In this document: positions 1-7,355 of the stretch, piece by piece | Position numbering within the stretch: position 1 is the first letter of the stretch | Layout of the letters: each line of letters begins with the position of its first letter | NCBI GenBank assembly: GCA_035541995.1 | Contig: DATKMG010000116.1 | Coordinates: forward strand, 1 to 8,140 | Direction: 5' to 3' | Length of the DNA stretch: 8,140 bases | DNA from: DATKMG01 sp035541995 | Lineage (GTDB): Bacteria > Acidobacteriota > Terriglobia > Versatilivoradales > Versatilivoraceae | Translations under genes and position numbers: made by a program | Notes under the pieces: generated by a model | Told to the model about the DNA's origin: nothing | Databases searched by the model: none | The model's input: the letters and a program-made list of their open reading frames with translations, nothing else

Positions 1-1474
1 GGGCAGTCACTTCGTCGAACTGCTTGCCCCCGAGGTTGTGAAAGAGGTGGGGAGGTTGGGCGTAAGTCACGCGCTTCTGAACTCTGTTGATGTCTGTCTC
101 CACATGACCGTCAGCCACAAAAATGTCCGTTCTACCGTCCAGATCCACGTCAAAAAAGAAACAGCCAAAGGCAAGTGTCAAGAGGCTGGACTGGCCTACG
201 GTAGAAGTGGGAGCTTCATCTAGGAACAGCCCGTTGCCTTCGTTGTGGTAGAGATTAAGCATCTCATTTGAGAAATTGCCGATCACCAGGCTGGCAAGTC
301 CCGAACCATCGTAATCGCCGGAATCCACGCCCATGGCTCCCCGAACTGTTCCGTCTTCGCTGTATGCGATCCCTGCCGTCACCCCTCGTTCACTAAAGGT
401 ACCATTCTGGTTGTTGACGTAAAGCTTGTTGGGTTGGGTGTCATTGGCGATAAGCAAGTCAGGCCAGCCGTCGTTGTTGCAGTCCAGGACCGCTACTCCC
501 AGGGACTTGCTGGTGGGGTCCAGTAACCCTGCTTTCTGGGTTACATCTTCGAAGGTCCCGTCCCCTAGATTGTGGTAGAGGCGGGAAGAGACGCCTTTGT
601 AAGACTCGGGCGTACAGTAGGACTTGCTAGTTCCATCCAACGTGCAAAAGATGTCGGTCTCCACACTCCACTGGACGTAATTGCAGATGAAGAGATCCAG
701 TCGGCCGTCCTTGTCGTAGTCCAGCCAGGCACAACTCGACGCAAAATCGGAGTTAGTGATCTTTGCTTTTTGTGTTACGTCCACGAATCTGCCATTGCCC
801 AAGTTATGAAAAAGATGGCCGGGGCCCAGGCAACTGATGTAGATATCTTCGAACCCATCGTTGTCGTAATCCCCTACCGCAACTCCCATCCCATACATCT
901 CGACCGCCAATCCTGCTTCCCGGGTCACGTCCGTGAATGTGCCGTTCTTGTTGTTTCGATAGAGAGCGGGATAGGAAGGGCCACGTCTGTGCCCACGCCA
1001 ATCCATGCCATTTATGAGCAAGATGTCCTGCCAGCCATCGTTGTTGTAATCGAGAAAAGCACAGCCGGCCCCCATGGTTTCCGGAAGATACTTCTTCCCG
1101 AAGGCTCCGTTATTGTGCCTAAACCGAATTCCCGCTTGCCCTGTGATGTCTGTGAATTGAACAGGAAACTTCTGCACTTTGCCTGCGGGAGCCGAGGATC
1201 CGGGCTTTCCGAAGTCGGGCCTATCGGATCCGATCTGGACTGTTGGGAAGAGGAATGCGAGAAAGGTCAGGAACCAAATGGCCACGGCTCGAACGAGTTG
1301 GGAGACTTTTGTGACAATCCCCCTTAGCAAAGGGGGTCGGGAGCCGTGGCTGCCGGGGGGTTGTCCCTTTACCGAGAGATCCGGCCAGTGCGGAACAGAG
1401 ACAACACCCTCGCCTCCTTCAATGGGGGAATCGGATCCATTTTCATCCGGGGTGGGGAGTTTGAATAAGGGCAT
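1..1474 (-). CDS. CRTAC1-family FG-GAP/VCBS repeat protein (3' end outside window)
   Basis: An uninterrupted minus-strand frame of 491 codons runs off the window start. It carries at least six FG-GAP/VCBS calcium-loop repeats of the DxDxDG type: DYNNDGWQD (residues 142-150), DYDNDGFED (202-210), DYDKDGRLD (252-260), DCNNDGWPD (331-339), a degenerate DYDGSGLAS (387-395) and DVDLDGRTD (442-450). Most are followed by LYHNLGDGTFEDVTQKAG-like strands. Such repeats fold into a beta-propeller outside the cytoplasm. A single hydrophobic stretch (about residues 64-78), preceded by K and R residues, looks like a signal peptide or anchor. The C-terminal ASPIC/UnbV domain expected in this family would lie beyond the window. 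The gene starts 44 bp after the cytochrome stop and is probably co-transcribed with it. The ATG at 1474 lacks a clear Shine-Dalgarno sequence and gives an unusual 50-residue extension before the hydrophobic segment. A TTG at 1330 would give a normal signal peptide. The family call is confident; the start and the exact function are not. Confidence 0.88.
   Translation of the reverse strand, partial: MPLFKLPTPDENGSDSPIEGGEGVVSVPHWPDLSVKGQPPGSHGSRPPLLRGIVTKVSQLVRAVAIWFLTFLAFLFPTVQIGSDRPDFGKPGSSAPAGKVQKFPVQFTDITGQAGIRFRHNNGAFGKKYLPETMGAGCAFLDYNNDGWQDILLINGMDWRGHRRGPSYPALYRNNKNGTFTDVTREAGLAVEMYGMGVAVGDYDNDGFEDIYISCLGPGHLFHNLGNGRFVDVTQKAKITNSDFASSCAWLDYDKDGRLDLFICNYVQWSVETDIFCTLDGTSKSYCTPESYKGVSSRLYHNLGDGTFEDVTQKAGLLDPTSKSLGVAVLDCNNDGWPDLLIANDTQPNKLYVNNQNGTFSERGVTAGIAYSEDGTVRGAMGVDSGDYDGSGLASLVIGNFSNEMLNLYHNEGNGLFLDEAPTSTVGQSSLLTLAFGCFFFDVDLDGRTDIFVADGHVETDINRVQKRVTYAQPPHLFHNLGGKQFDEVTA
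1319..1336. repeat. Perfect hairpin of the CCCCCTT...AAGGGGG type
   Basis: A 7-bp perfect stem (CCCCCTT at 1319-1325, AAGGGGG at 1330-1336) closes a 4-nt loop. It falls inside the reading frame of the CRTAC1-family gene, in the poorly conserved stretch before the hydrophobic segment. Neither strand shows a T tract after it, so it is not a typical terminator. Thirteen bases of one arm and its flank (AAGGGGGATTGTC on the minus strand, 1313-1325) recur exactly at 7978-7990 on the plus strand, which suggests a dispersed repeat family. Confidence 0.6.
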
Positions 1475-1518
1475 TCGGTACTCGAATGGCAATTGTGCCA
1501 ACCTGGAATTTTCTGAAT

Positions 1519-4383
1519 TCACTCTTGGGCGTAAGCCTTTCTCACTCGATGAATAGGAGAGTCTCTATTGGGCTGGGCCGCCTCCAGCGGGACCGACACA
1601 TGCTCATGAATTGGCTGTCGTTCGTTGTTCGCTTCGGGATGTCGCAGCCTCACCGGCCCGGTGATGAACTGGGCCGATTCGTCCGCTTTGAAGCGAAGGT
1701 AGAGCTTCTTCTCCTGGTCGGCCATCTGCGTTTGACCTAACCCCTGGTAGCAAAGCATCAGATTGTAATGGGCTTGAAGATCTTCCGGATCCACCAGCAG
1801 GGTCTCCTGCAATTGGTTGATGGCCTCCTGATACTGTCTCTTCAGAAACAAAACTCGCCCGGCCTGGTTCCGGACCACTCGATCCCGCGGATATTGAGAG
1901 AGTACCTTGCGAAGATGCGACAGGGCCTCGTCATATTTCCCTTGAACCTTCAAGGTCAGCGCATAGAAATAATGTGTCCTGGCCAACTCGCCATTCAATT
2001 CGAGCGCTTTCCTGAGGGCCTCTTGTGCTCCCGCTGTGTTGCCCTCCTGGATACGAGCACGCCCCACATTGACCCAGCCATCCACAAAGGTGGGATCGGT
2101 CTGGGTCACCTTCAAGAATACAGCCTCTGCCGACTTGAGGTCACCCTGGAGTAGTAGTCCAATGCCGTAGTCATTCCAACGCGACAGGTCAGCCTTGTCT
2201 GGCGGCACTTTCATATTCGGAAGCGGCACCTTGCGATCGACCACTCGTAGTTCCTTAATATCTTCAGCCATTGCCACTATGGGAACATCCGGAATGGCCT
2301 TGAGCTTGGCAGAGACTTGGGCAAGGTCCCCCTTAAAGATCCAGCTCCCGTCATCGTAGCTCTTGCCCAAATCGAAAGATGCTTGCTGGGGATCTCGAAT
2401 TCCGGCAAATGCCCACTGAGTATTCCACCAGGAGAACTTGCGATAGTTGAGCCTGGCTTTGAGAGTGATCCGGTCTCCTGCTGTCTCGGGTACATTGAGC
2501 CGGAAATGAACGGTATCGGCTGCCCCGGGTGGAATCAGGCGGACATATAAGACGGAACGAGTCGCCCAGGCATTGCGCTTGTTGATATAGTTCCCGTGCT
2601 CATCGAGCTGGTAAGAACGATACATGTGGGCTCCGGATTCCACCGGTCCCTTTCCACCATTCTCGACTTTGCCGCTCCAAAAAAGAATTTGCCCGCGATT
2701 ATCGACTGCCTGAAGCTCCATCCACACGTCAAAGGCATCTACAGTTCCACCCGGAAAGAAATGGCCCACGGTTCGCGTGCGAGCCACCACGTCGATTCTG
2801 ACAGACTCACCCCGATGCACCGTGGCGTTGACACGGTCAACCGGTGCAATCACTTCTTCGGCGGCCGAAGGAGCGGGTTCATTGGTCCCGAAGGCCTCCG
2901 ATTCTTCACCGATGGCAAAAGTGCTGAAAGTTTCGATAGGCTTGGCTGGCTTGGTCATCCCACCCGGTTCCTGGCCAGGCATGTTCTTCCCGGAGGGACT
3001 CAAGGCAAAAATATCGATTGTTACCTGCTTGTTCTTCAGGAAGTCAATGACGGTTTCCAGCTGCTTTTCATCCTGCTGAGAGGTCGGGACTGCCGTATTG
3101 GCCGCAGGAAAACGATGTGAATGGACATAGCCGTCGATGTTCCCCAGGTCTTTCGAAGCCACTAGGGGCATGTGACAGTCCGCACACTTCATGGGTTGCT
3201 TCGGGTAATAAAATGAACGAGCTCCTTGGCCGGAGACACCACTAGCCTGCCAGTTATCGTAGTCGTTGAATCCCCGAATCCAGCGGTAGGCATTGACCGG
3301 GACATCGAGATGGACTTTATGACACGCTGAACACATTTCCGGAGTGTCTTTGGTGTGGAAGGGCTTCATAAACACCTTCCGGTGTGGGGCCGGTGCAGTC
3401 TTGATCAGGAAATCGTGGAGCCAGCGCAGGTATTTATTGTCGCTGGTGGCCAGATCATGAAGTGGCGGATATTCGATCACAAAACCACCGTTCCCCATGC
3501 TACTTCTGACGCGCACGATAGAGTGGCAGGATGTGCAGGCCAAGCCGGCTTGGGCCTCACGAGTGTTAATGCGATCCTTGATCGGAGTATCGAATTTCCC
3601 ATTAAAAAATACTGCGTGATCGTGACAACCGGCGCACCACTTGGAAGGCTTAGTTCCCACCACATCCTGCATGTACTCAATGGATTTCCGGTACCACTGG
3701 TTGTTAAATGAAGAAAAATGGTGCATCGAAGAGTTCCACTGCTCATAAATATCCGGATGACAGCGCTTGCACACCTCCGAAGTCAAAAAGAAGTTGGAAG
3801 GGATGGTTTTTCCGGTTGTGGTCGTCGCCGACGATGGAAAGAACGGGCTGCCGGGACCATCACCTTCCTCATCCATGGAGGTTGGAGTGAGGCGCGGGTT
3901 TCGGATCCGTTCGGCCGGATCGGGTCGCAAATGCTGATAGGTGGTGACGACCACAGGAAAAATGGCCAAAATAGAAAGACTGGTAAGGTAGCCTCTCCAG
4001 GCCAACCGGAATGGGGATGAAGTACCCTTCCAACTCAGGTATTTCCAAAAGGCCACGCCGGCCAGGGCAACCGACGCAAGAGCCAAAGCGATGTGTGCAT
4101 CGAGGATCCAGCGATTGGAACGGAGATTTCCCAGCTTCATCAGCACAAACGCGGGGATTGCGCTGAGCAGAAAGCTCAGGAACGCTACTCTGGCCAGGAT
4201 TGTAAAGGAGTTAAAGCGCCTAACCAGATAGTAAAGAGCTACCCCGGTCAGGTACACCCCCAACAGAAGGTGGAGCGCTACATTTCCCATGTACAAGACA
4301 GATGGCTCAGCTAATGGCCAGATGTACGCAGAATTGAGGATGAGCAGAAGAAACGCCCACGTATGAGTTTTTCGGAGATCCAT
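1519..4383 (-). CDS. Membrane-anchored pentahaem cytochrome c with C-terminal TPR array
   Basis: This 954-residue protein probably carries electrons on the outer face of the cytoplasmic membrane. Five hydrophobic segments lie at about residues 8-25, 33-53, 62-82, 93-114 and 130-150. Basic loops after segments 2 and 4 (YYLVRRF; KYLSWKG...R) fit a cytoplasmic N-terminus and an external haem domain. Five haem-binding motifs follow: CKRCH 205-209, CAGCH 250-254, CTSCH 283-287, CSACH 351-355 and CADCH 400-404. Extra histidines (HH 221-222; HSH 421-423) could serve as distal ligands. The haem part resembles the cytochrome c554-like families. Residues about 515-680 are beta-rich with no motif I can name. 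About five TPR units fill 734-900. The ATG at 4383 is supported by the MDLRK membrane-entry start, although no strong Shine-Dalgarno sequence is present. The CRTAC1-family gene follows downstream, and a divergent kinase/regulator pair lies upstream. Substrate and partner are unknown. Some homologues may be labelled simply as TPR or cytochrome c family proteins. Confidence 0.9.
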   Translation of the reverse strand: MDLRKTHTWAFLLLILNSAYIWPLAEPSVLYMGNVALHLLLGVYLTGVALYYLVRRFNSFTILARVAFLSFLLSAIPAFVLMKLGNLRSNRWILDAHIALALASVALAGVAFWKYLSWKGTSSPFRLAWRGYLTSLSILAIFPVVVTTYQHLRPDPAERIRNPRLTPTSMDEEGDGPGSPFFPSSATTTTGKTIPSNFFLTSEVCKRCHPDIYEQWNSSMHHFSSFNNQWYRKSIEYMQDVVGTKPSKWCAGCHDHAVFFNGKFDTPIKDRINTREAQAGLACTSCHSIVRVRSSMGNGGFVIEYPPLHDLATSDNKYLRWLHDFLIKTAPAPHRKVFMKPFHTKDTPEMCSACHKVHLDVPVNAYRWIRGFNDYDNWQASGVSGQGARSFYYPKQPMKCADCHMPLVASKDLGNIDGYVHSHRFPAANTAVPTSQQDEKQLETVIDFLKNKQVTIDIFALSPSGKNMPGQEPGGMTKPAKPIETFSTFAIGEESEAFGTNEPAPSAAEEVIAPVDRVNATVHRGESVRIDVVARTRTVGHFFPGGTVDAFDVWMELQAVDNRGQILFWSGKVENGGKGPVESGAHMYRSYQLDEHGNYINKRNAWATRSVLYVRLIPPGAADTVHFRLNVPETAGDRITLKARLNYRKFSWWNTQWAFAGIRDPQQASFDLGKSYDDGSWIFKGDLAQVSAKLKAIPDVPIVAMAEDIKELRVVDRKVPLPNMKVPPDKADLSRWNDYGIGLLLQGDLKSAEAVFLKVTQTDPTFVDGWVNVGRARIQEGNTAGAQEALRKALELNGELARTHYFYALTLKVQGKYDEALSHLRKVLSQYPRDRVVRNQAGRVLFLKRQYQEAINQLQETLLVDPEDLQAHYNLMLCYQGLGQTQMADQEKKLYLRFKADESAQFITGPVRLRHPEANNERQPIHEHVSVPLEAAQPNRDSPIHRVRKAYAQE

Positions 4384-4392
4384 ATCTTTATT

Positions 4393-4420
4393 TCTATAAT
4401 CTTAAATCTTAATCTACCAA
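4393..4420 (-). promoter_or_regulatory. Candidate sigma70-type promoter for the cytochrome gene
   Basis: Read on the minus strand, TTGGTA (4415-4420) and TATAGA (4393-4398) are separated by 16 bp. Each matches the consensus hexamer at four of six positions. The -10 box ends only 9 bp before the ATG at 4383, so a transcript from it would be nearly leaderless. That would fit the absence of a good Shine-Dalgarno sequence. The AT-rich region makes chance matches likely, and another promoter further upstream is possible. Confidence 0.3.
4399..4415. repeat. Tandem 7-bp direct repeat ATCTTAA x2 plus partial copy
   Basis: ATCTTAA occurs at 4399-4405 and again immediately at 4406-4412, followed by TCT. 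The two copies sit almost exactly in the spacer of the candidate cytochrome promoter. Directly repeated half-sites are typical of OmpR/PhoB-family regulators, and such a regulator is encoded in this window. However, the 7-bp period is shorter than the usual 10-11 bp. A role as an operator is inference. Confidence 0.4.
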
Positions 4421-4491
4421 GGGAATACGCAGCGATTGTCACAGTTCTGTAAAAAATGGAAATGTTCAAATTCCAAGTCTTTCATGTATCC

Positions 4492-4500
4492 TGTTATGCT
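4492..4500 (+). promoter_or_regulatory. Extended -10 promoter element for the kinase/regulator operon
   Basis: TGTTATGCT at 4492-4500 matches the extended -10 pattern TGnTATAAT, with TATGCT as the hexamer. No good -35 box lies upstream, which extended -10 promoters do not strictly require. Initiation about 7 bp downstream would leave a leader of roughly 34 nt before the GTG at 4541, which also has a ribosome binding site. This argues against the longer open frame that begins upstream of the element. Confidence 0.42.
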
Positions 4501-4510
4501 ATTTATGCTA
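4494..4510. repeat. Direct repeat TTATGCTA x2 with 9-bp period
   Basis: TTATGCTA occurs at 4494-4501 and 4503-4510, separated by one T. The first copy overlaps the candidate extended -10 element and the second covers the predicted start of transcription. This is a suitable place for a regulator to act, for example autoregulation by the response regulator encoded downstream. Function is inferred from position only. Confidence 0.4.
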
Positions 4511-4528
4511 CAGAGGTTGTCTCTTCAC

Positions 4529-4543
4529 AAGGTGCGAAACGTG
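4529..4543 (+). promoter_or_regulatory. Ribosome binding site that favours a GTG start for the kinase
   Basis: AAGG at 4529-4532 lies 8 nt before the in-frame GTG at 4541. Earlier in-frame candidates (TTG 4436, ATG 4484, 4496 and 4505) have no comparable Shine-Dalgarno sequence, and those at 4436-4496 lie upstream of or inside the candidate promoter. The match is short, so the start remains probable rather than certain. Confidence 0.45.
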
Positions 4544-6628
4544 CGGAACCGCCTGGTGAGCAGGTCTGAGTTGTCAGCCCGGGCCCTGAAGTATTGGTTC
4601 ATTCCCGGGATGCTGGTCTGCGTCTTCGTCCTTTCCGGCCTCTGTTTGTTCTTCATCCGTCGTCAGATGAATTCCGAGGAAGAGCGCTTGAGGGACCTTG
4701 AGCGTCTCGGCCTCGACCAAACCCAGCACCTCTTCCGCCAGGAAGTTGAAAGGCGGTGGCAGTCCACGCTTCACCAATTCCCAGAAAGAGAGTTGGATTA
4801 CCCGGCACTCTATGCCTGGGATCTTGGCTTGGGTCAGGAGAATCTAGGATTCTGTGTGGATAGTTCAGGTGTACTGGTTTACCCGGATTACCAGGTTTCT
4901 CCGATCATGGAATCGAACGAGAAGAATCTCTCCTACAACTCGGAACGGAATCGGACTTCGGGGAATGCGACTGGAGTCACCTCTGGGGTTGAGCCGGCTC
5001 CTCCGATTTGGGCCAGAGCTGATGTGGAAGAGCAGTTCCGGCAGCTGCTGATTAAACGGAAGGACAGGGAAAGGGTAGAAGAGCTTTGTACCTTCTTGAT
5101 GCACGAAAATATTCGTACCCGGGTTGAGGACGGATTGCCTTTGCGCCTCCCTGTAGTCACATTGTACCTTGAACTCAACGAAGTTTTGCTCGACCTCAGC
5201 GGGAGTCAGGGTTTAGCCGTAGACACTTTGCTGGAAGCCTATGCGCGAAACTGGGTCCCCCTGACGCCATCTTCATTGAGCTGGCTTACCCGACTGCGAG
5301 AACAGTGCCACAATCGTCCCGCCAAGAGCGGGTGGGTGCAGCGTGAAACTCGTGTAGCCCGGCTTGTCAGGCAACGGCAATTTGCAGAAAAATTTCTGGG
5401 CCGCATTAACCTGCTGGTGAGGAGGAATCTTTACAATGTCTCCCGTTTTGACCTGCCTGTGCAATATCTAAGCAGTGATCCGTCCGAGATCCCGCTGCTG
5501 GTAGCCTGCAAATTCCTGAATCACCCCCCGCTCGGGCTTATTGGAGTGACCATTTACCTGGAAAGTCTGTGTCAATACCTGGAAGATCAAGTGGCCCAAG
5601 CCTCCTGGCTATCTCCCGAAGTCAAGATTCACATTGGCAAAGGAGGGTCGGAGCCAGGGGTAGCGAGACTGGCCGATCAGCGAATCCTCGATCCCTGGGC
5701 CCCGCAGTTTGTCGTTCGAGCCGTACCCAAAGATTTCTCCGCATTTGAAAGACGAAGCCTCTACAAGAATCTGCTGTACCTGGCCACAGTCCTGATCACT
5801 GTGTTTTCCTGTATCCTGGTTCTATACTTCGGGCACCGTACGTTACAGGAACAAGAGCGCCTCTCCAAGCTAAGAACTGATTTCCTGACAAATGTTACGC
5901 ACGAACTGAAAACGCCCCTGACCGCAATCCGGCTTCATGCTGAGACTCTGGAGCGGGAATTGACCGTGGCAGATCGGTCGCCCTCCTCAAGCGTAGAGAC
6001 CATCATAGAGGAGACCGACCGGCTTAGCCGGCTGATCAGTGACGTCCTGGAATTCACGCGGCTTGAGAATGACAAGAGACCCTTTGACTGGGAAGTAGTC
6101 GATTTAGCGGCAGTCATCCGGGAGAGCTTACAACTTTTCTCGCAGCAGCTCGCCGAAGAAGAATTCGAAGTTGGTGTGGATCTCCCCGAGAATCTGGTCC
6201 TGCAGAGAGCCGATCAGGCTGCTCTGAAACAGACGGCTGTCAATCTAATTAACAACGGGATCAAATTCTCTGGAGAACGAAAGTACCTGAAAATTCGCCT
6301 CGACCGGATGGGGCAGCAGGCACGCTGGGAGGTCGAAGATCGGGGAGTTGGCATTCAGCCCGACGAAATTCCCTTCATCTTTGAAAAGTTCTACCGCGGT
6401 TCGAGATTGGATCCGGCCATTTCCGGAACTGGGTTGGGTCTCGCCCTCTGCAAGGCTTTTGTTGAAGCCCATGGCGGTTCAATCCGGGTGGAAAGTACTG
6501 TGGGGGAGGGGAGTAAATTCATTCTGACCTTACCGATTGGAGAAGAACCGCAGGAATTTCTGGAGGTGGCAGCCCAAGACCATGAGATTGAAACGGCGAA
6601 CGAGGAAAAGTCATGTACAAAATCCTGA
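4541..6628 (+). CDS. Membrane sensor histidine kinase with large extracytoplasmic domain
   Basis: With the GTG start this is a 695-residue kinase that would phosphorylate the adjacent regulator. A first membrane helix (about 18-39) and a second (about 411-430) bracket an external domain of roughly 370 residues. The outer parts of that domain (FCVDSSGVLVYPDY; DPWAPQFVVRAVPKDFSAFERRSLYKN) look Cache/PAS-like, with a helical middle. No HAMP is evident: the second helix leads within about 20 residues into HisKA. The phosphoacceptor is His454 in HELKTP. The ATPase domain shows an N box (NLINNGIKFS, Asn572), a G1 box (EDRGVGI, Asp600), an F box (FIFEKFYRG, 612-620) and a G2 box (GTGLGLALCKAFVEAHGG, from 629). 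All catalytic motifs are intact. The frame is also open upstream to a TTG at 4436 (730 residues). The gene is divergent from the cytochrome operon, which is its likely target (inference). The ligand is unknown. Confidence 0.9.
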   Translation: MRNRLVSRSELSARALKYWFIPGMLVCVFVLSGLCLFFIRRQMNSEEERLRDLERLGLDQTQHLFRQEVERRWQSTLHQFPERELDYPALYAWDLGLGQENLGFCVDSSGVLVYPDYQVSPIMESNEKNLSYNSERNRTSGNATGVTSGVEPAPPIWARADVEEQFRQLLIKRKDRERVEELCTFLMHENIRTRVEDGLPLRLPVVTLYLELNEVLLDLSGSQGLAVDTLLEAYARNWVPLTPSSLSWLTRLREQCHNRPAKSGWVQRETRVARLVRQRQFAEKFLGRINLLVRRNLYNVSRFDLPVQYLSSDPSEIPLLVACKFLNHPPLGLIGVTIYLESLCQYLEDQVAQASWLSPEVKIHIGKGGSEPGVARLADQRILDPWAPQFVVRAVPKDFSAFERRSLYKNLLYLATVLITVFSCILVLYFGHRTLQEQERLSKLRTDFLTNVTHELKTPLTAIRLHAETLERELTVADRSPSSSVETIIEETDRLSRLISDVLEFTRLENDKRPFDWEVVDLAAVIRESLQLFSQQLAEEEFEVGVDLPENLVLQRADQAALKQTAVNLINNGIKFSGERKYLKIRLDRMGQQARWEVEDRGVGIQPDEIPFIFEKFYRGSRLDPAISGTGLGLALCKAFVEAHGGSIRVESTVGEGSKFILTLPIGEEPQEFLEVAAQDHEIETANEEKSCTKS

Positions 6629-7293
6629 TTATCGAAGATGACCGAGCCATCGCGAAGGCTTTGGAATCCAATCTTAAAGCCGAAGGGTATGAGGTGGAGA
6701 TGGCGATGGATGGCCGCCATGGTCTGGAGCGGGCTCGCGATCCTTCTCAGGATCTGATCCTGCTGGACCTGATGCTGCCTAACTTGCCCGGCGAGGAGAT
6801 TTGCCGTTCGTTACGGCATGAGGGAATCACCACACCCATTTTGTTTTTGACTGCCAAGAGCGAAGAAGACCACCGAGTAGCCGGATTTGAGCTGGGCGCA
6901 GACGACTACGTATCGAAGCCCTTCAGCATGCGGGAGTTGCTGGGACGAATTCAAGCGATTCTCAAGCGAGCGGCCGGGCAAAAGCACCTTTTGGCACACT
7001 ATCATTTCGGAAATGTTTCCGTCGATTTTGTCAAGATGGAGGCTCGGCGCGGCAATCACCCCATCGTGATGACGACCCGGGAATTTGCAATTCTTCGATT
7101 GATGGTGAGCAACAAAGGAGTCGTGATTTCGCGTGACCGGCTATTGAATGAGGTGTGGGGTTACGAGGCATACCCCACGACCCGAACTGTAGATAACCAG
7201 ATTGTTAAATTGCGGCAAAAACTGGAGGAAGACCCCGAAAAACCCTGTCATATTCTGACAGTGCGAGGGACAGGGTACAAGTTCATCGAGTAA
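6613..7293 (+). CDS. OmpR/PhoB-family response regulator
   Basis: This 226-residue DNA-binding response regulator is the likely partner of the upstream kinase. The receiver domain (about 1-120) has the acidic pair Asp9/Asp10 (IIEDD), the phosphoacceptor Asp52 (LLDLMLP), Thr80 and Lys102 (VSKPFS). The C-terminal winged-helix domain (about 130-226) ends in the typical RTVDNQIVKLRQKLEEDP...ILTVRGTGYKF signature of the Trans_reg_C family. The ATG at 6613 has GAGG at 6602-6605 with a 7-nt gap. The gene overlaps the kinase end by 16 nt, so the two are translationally coupled. Kinase-before-regulator order is less common than the reverse. The family is certain. The target genes are not shown by the sequence, but the neighbouring cytochrome operon and autoregulation are the natural candidates. 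Confidence 0.95.
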   Translation: MYKILIIEDDRAIAKALESNLKAEGYEVEMAMDGRHGLERARDPSQDLILLDLMLPNLPGEEICRSLRHEGITTPILFLTAKSEEDHRVAGFELGADDYVSKPFSMRELLGRIQAILKRAAGQKHLLAHYHFGNVSVDFVKMEARRGNHPIVMTTREFAILRLMVSNKGVVISRDRLLNEVWGYEAYPTTRTVDNQIVKLRQKLEEDPEKPCHILTVRGTGYKFIE

Positions 7294-7339
7294 GTAAGCT
7301 CATTTCAAAGATTGTGTTTCAGCCAAGCACATCCGGTTG

Positions 7340-7345
7340 TATAAT
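7340..7345 (+). promoter_or_regulatory. Consensus -10 box TATAAT upstream of the small secreted protein
   Basis: A perfect TATAAT lies in the 143-bp gap after the response regulator, 91 bp before the ATG at 7437. The best-spaced -35 candidate is TTTCAG at 7317-7322 with a 17-bp spacer, a weak match. A transcript from here would carry a leader of about 85 nt containing the two hairpins listed below. Confidence 0.45.
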
Positions 7346-7355
7346 TAAACCAAGG

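Noticed and set aside
572..1327. Long plus-strand frame of 251 codons opposite the CRTAC1-type gene
   Set aside because: It is the antisense shadow of a frame with clear FG-GAP repeats on the minus strand, shows no domain, and has no ribosome site.
1319..1336. CCCCCTT/AAGGGGG hairpin as an intrinsic terminator
   Set aside because: No T tract follows on either strand and it lies within the coding frame, so it is better described as a repeat.
2596..3120. Plus-strand frame of 174 codons inside the cytochrome gene
   Set aside because: The minus strand here encodes the continuous cytochrome/TPR protein. The plus frame has no recognisable motif.
4436..4540. CKKWKC-containing N-terminal extension of the kinase as a metal-binding element
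   Set aside because: This segment is probably untranslated: a promoter-like element lies within it and a better start exists at 4541.
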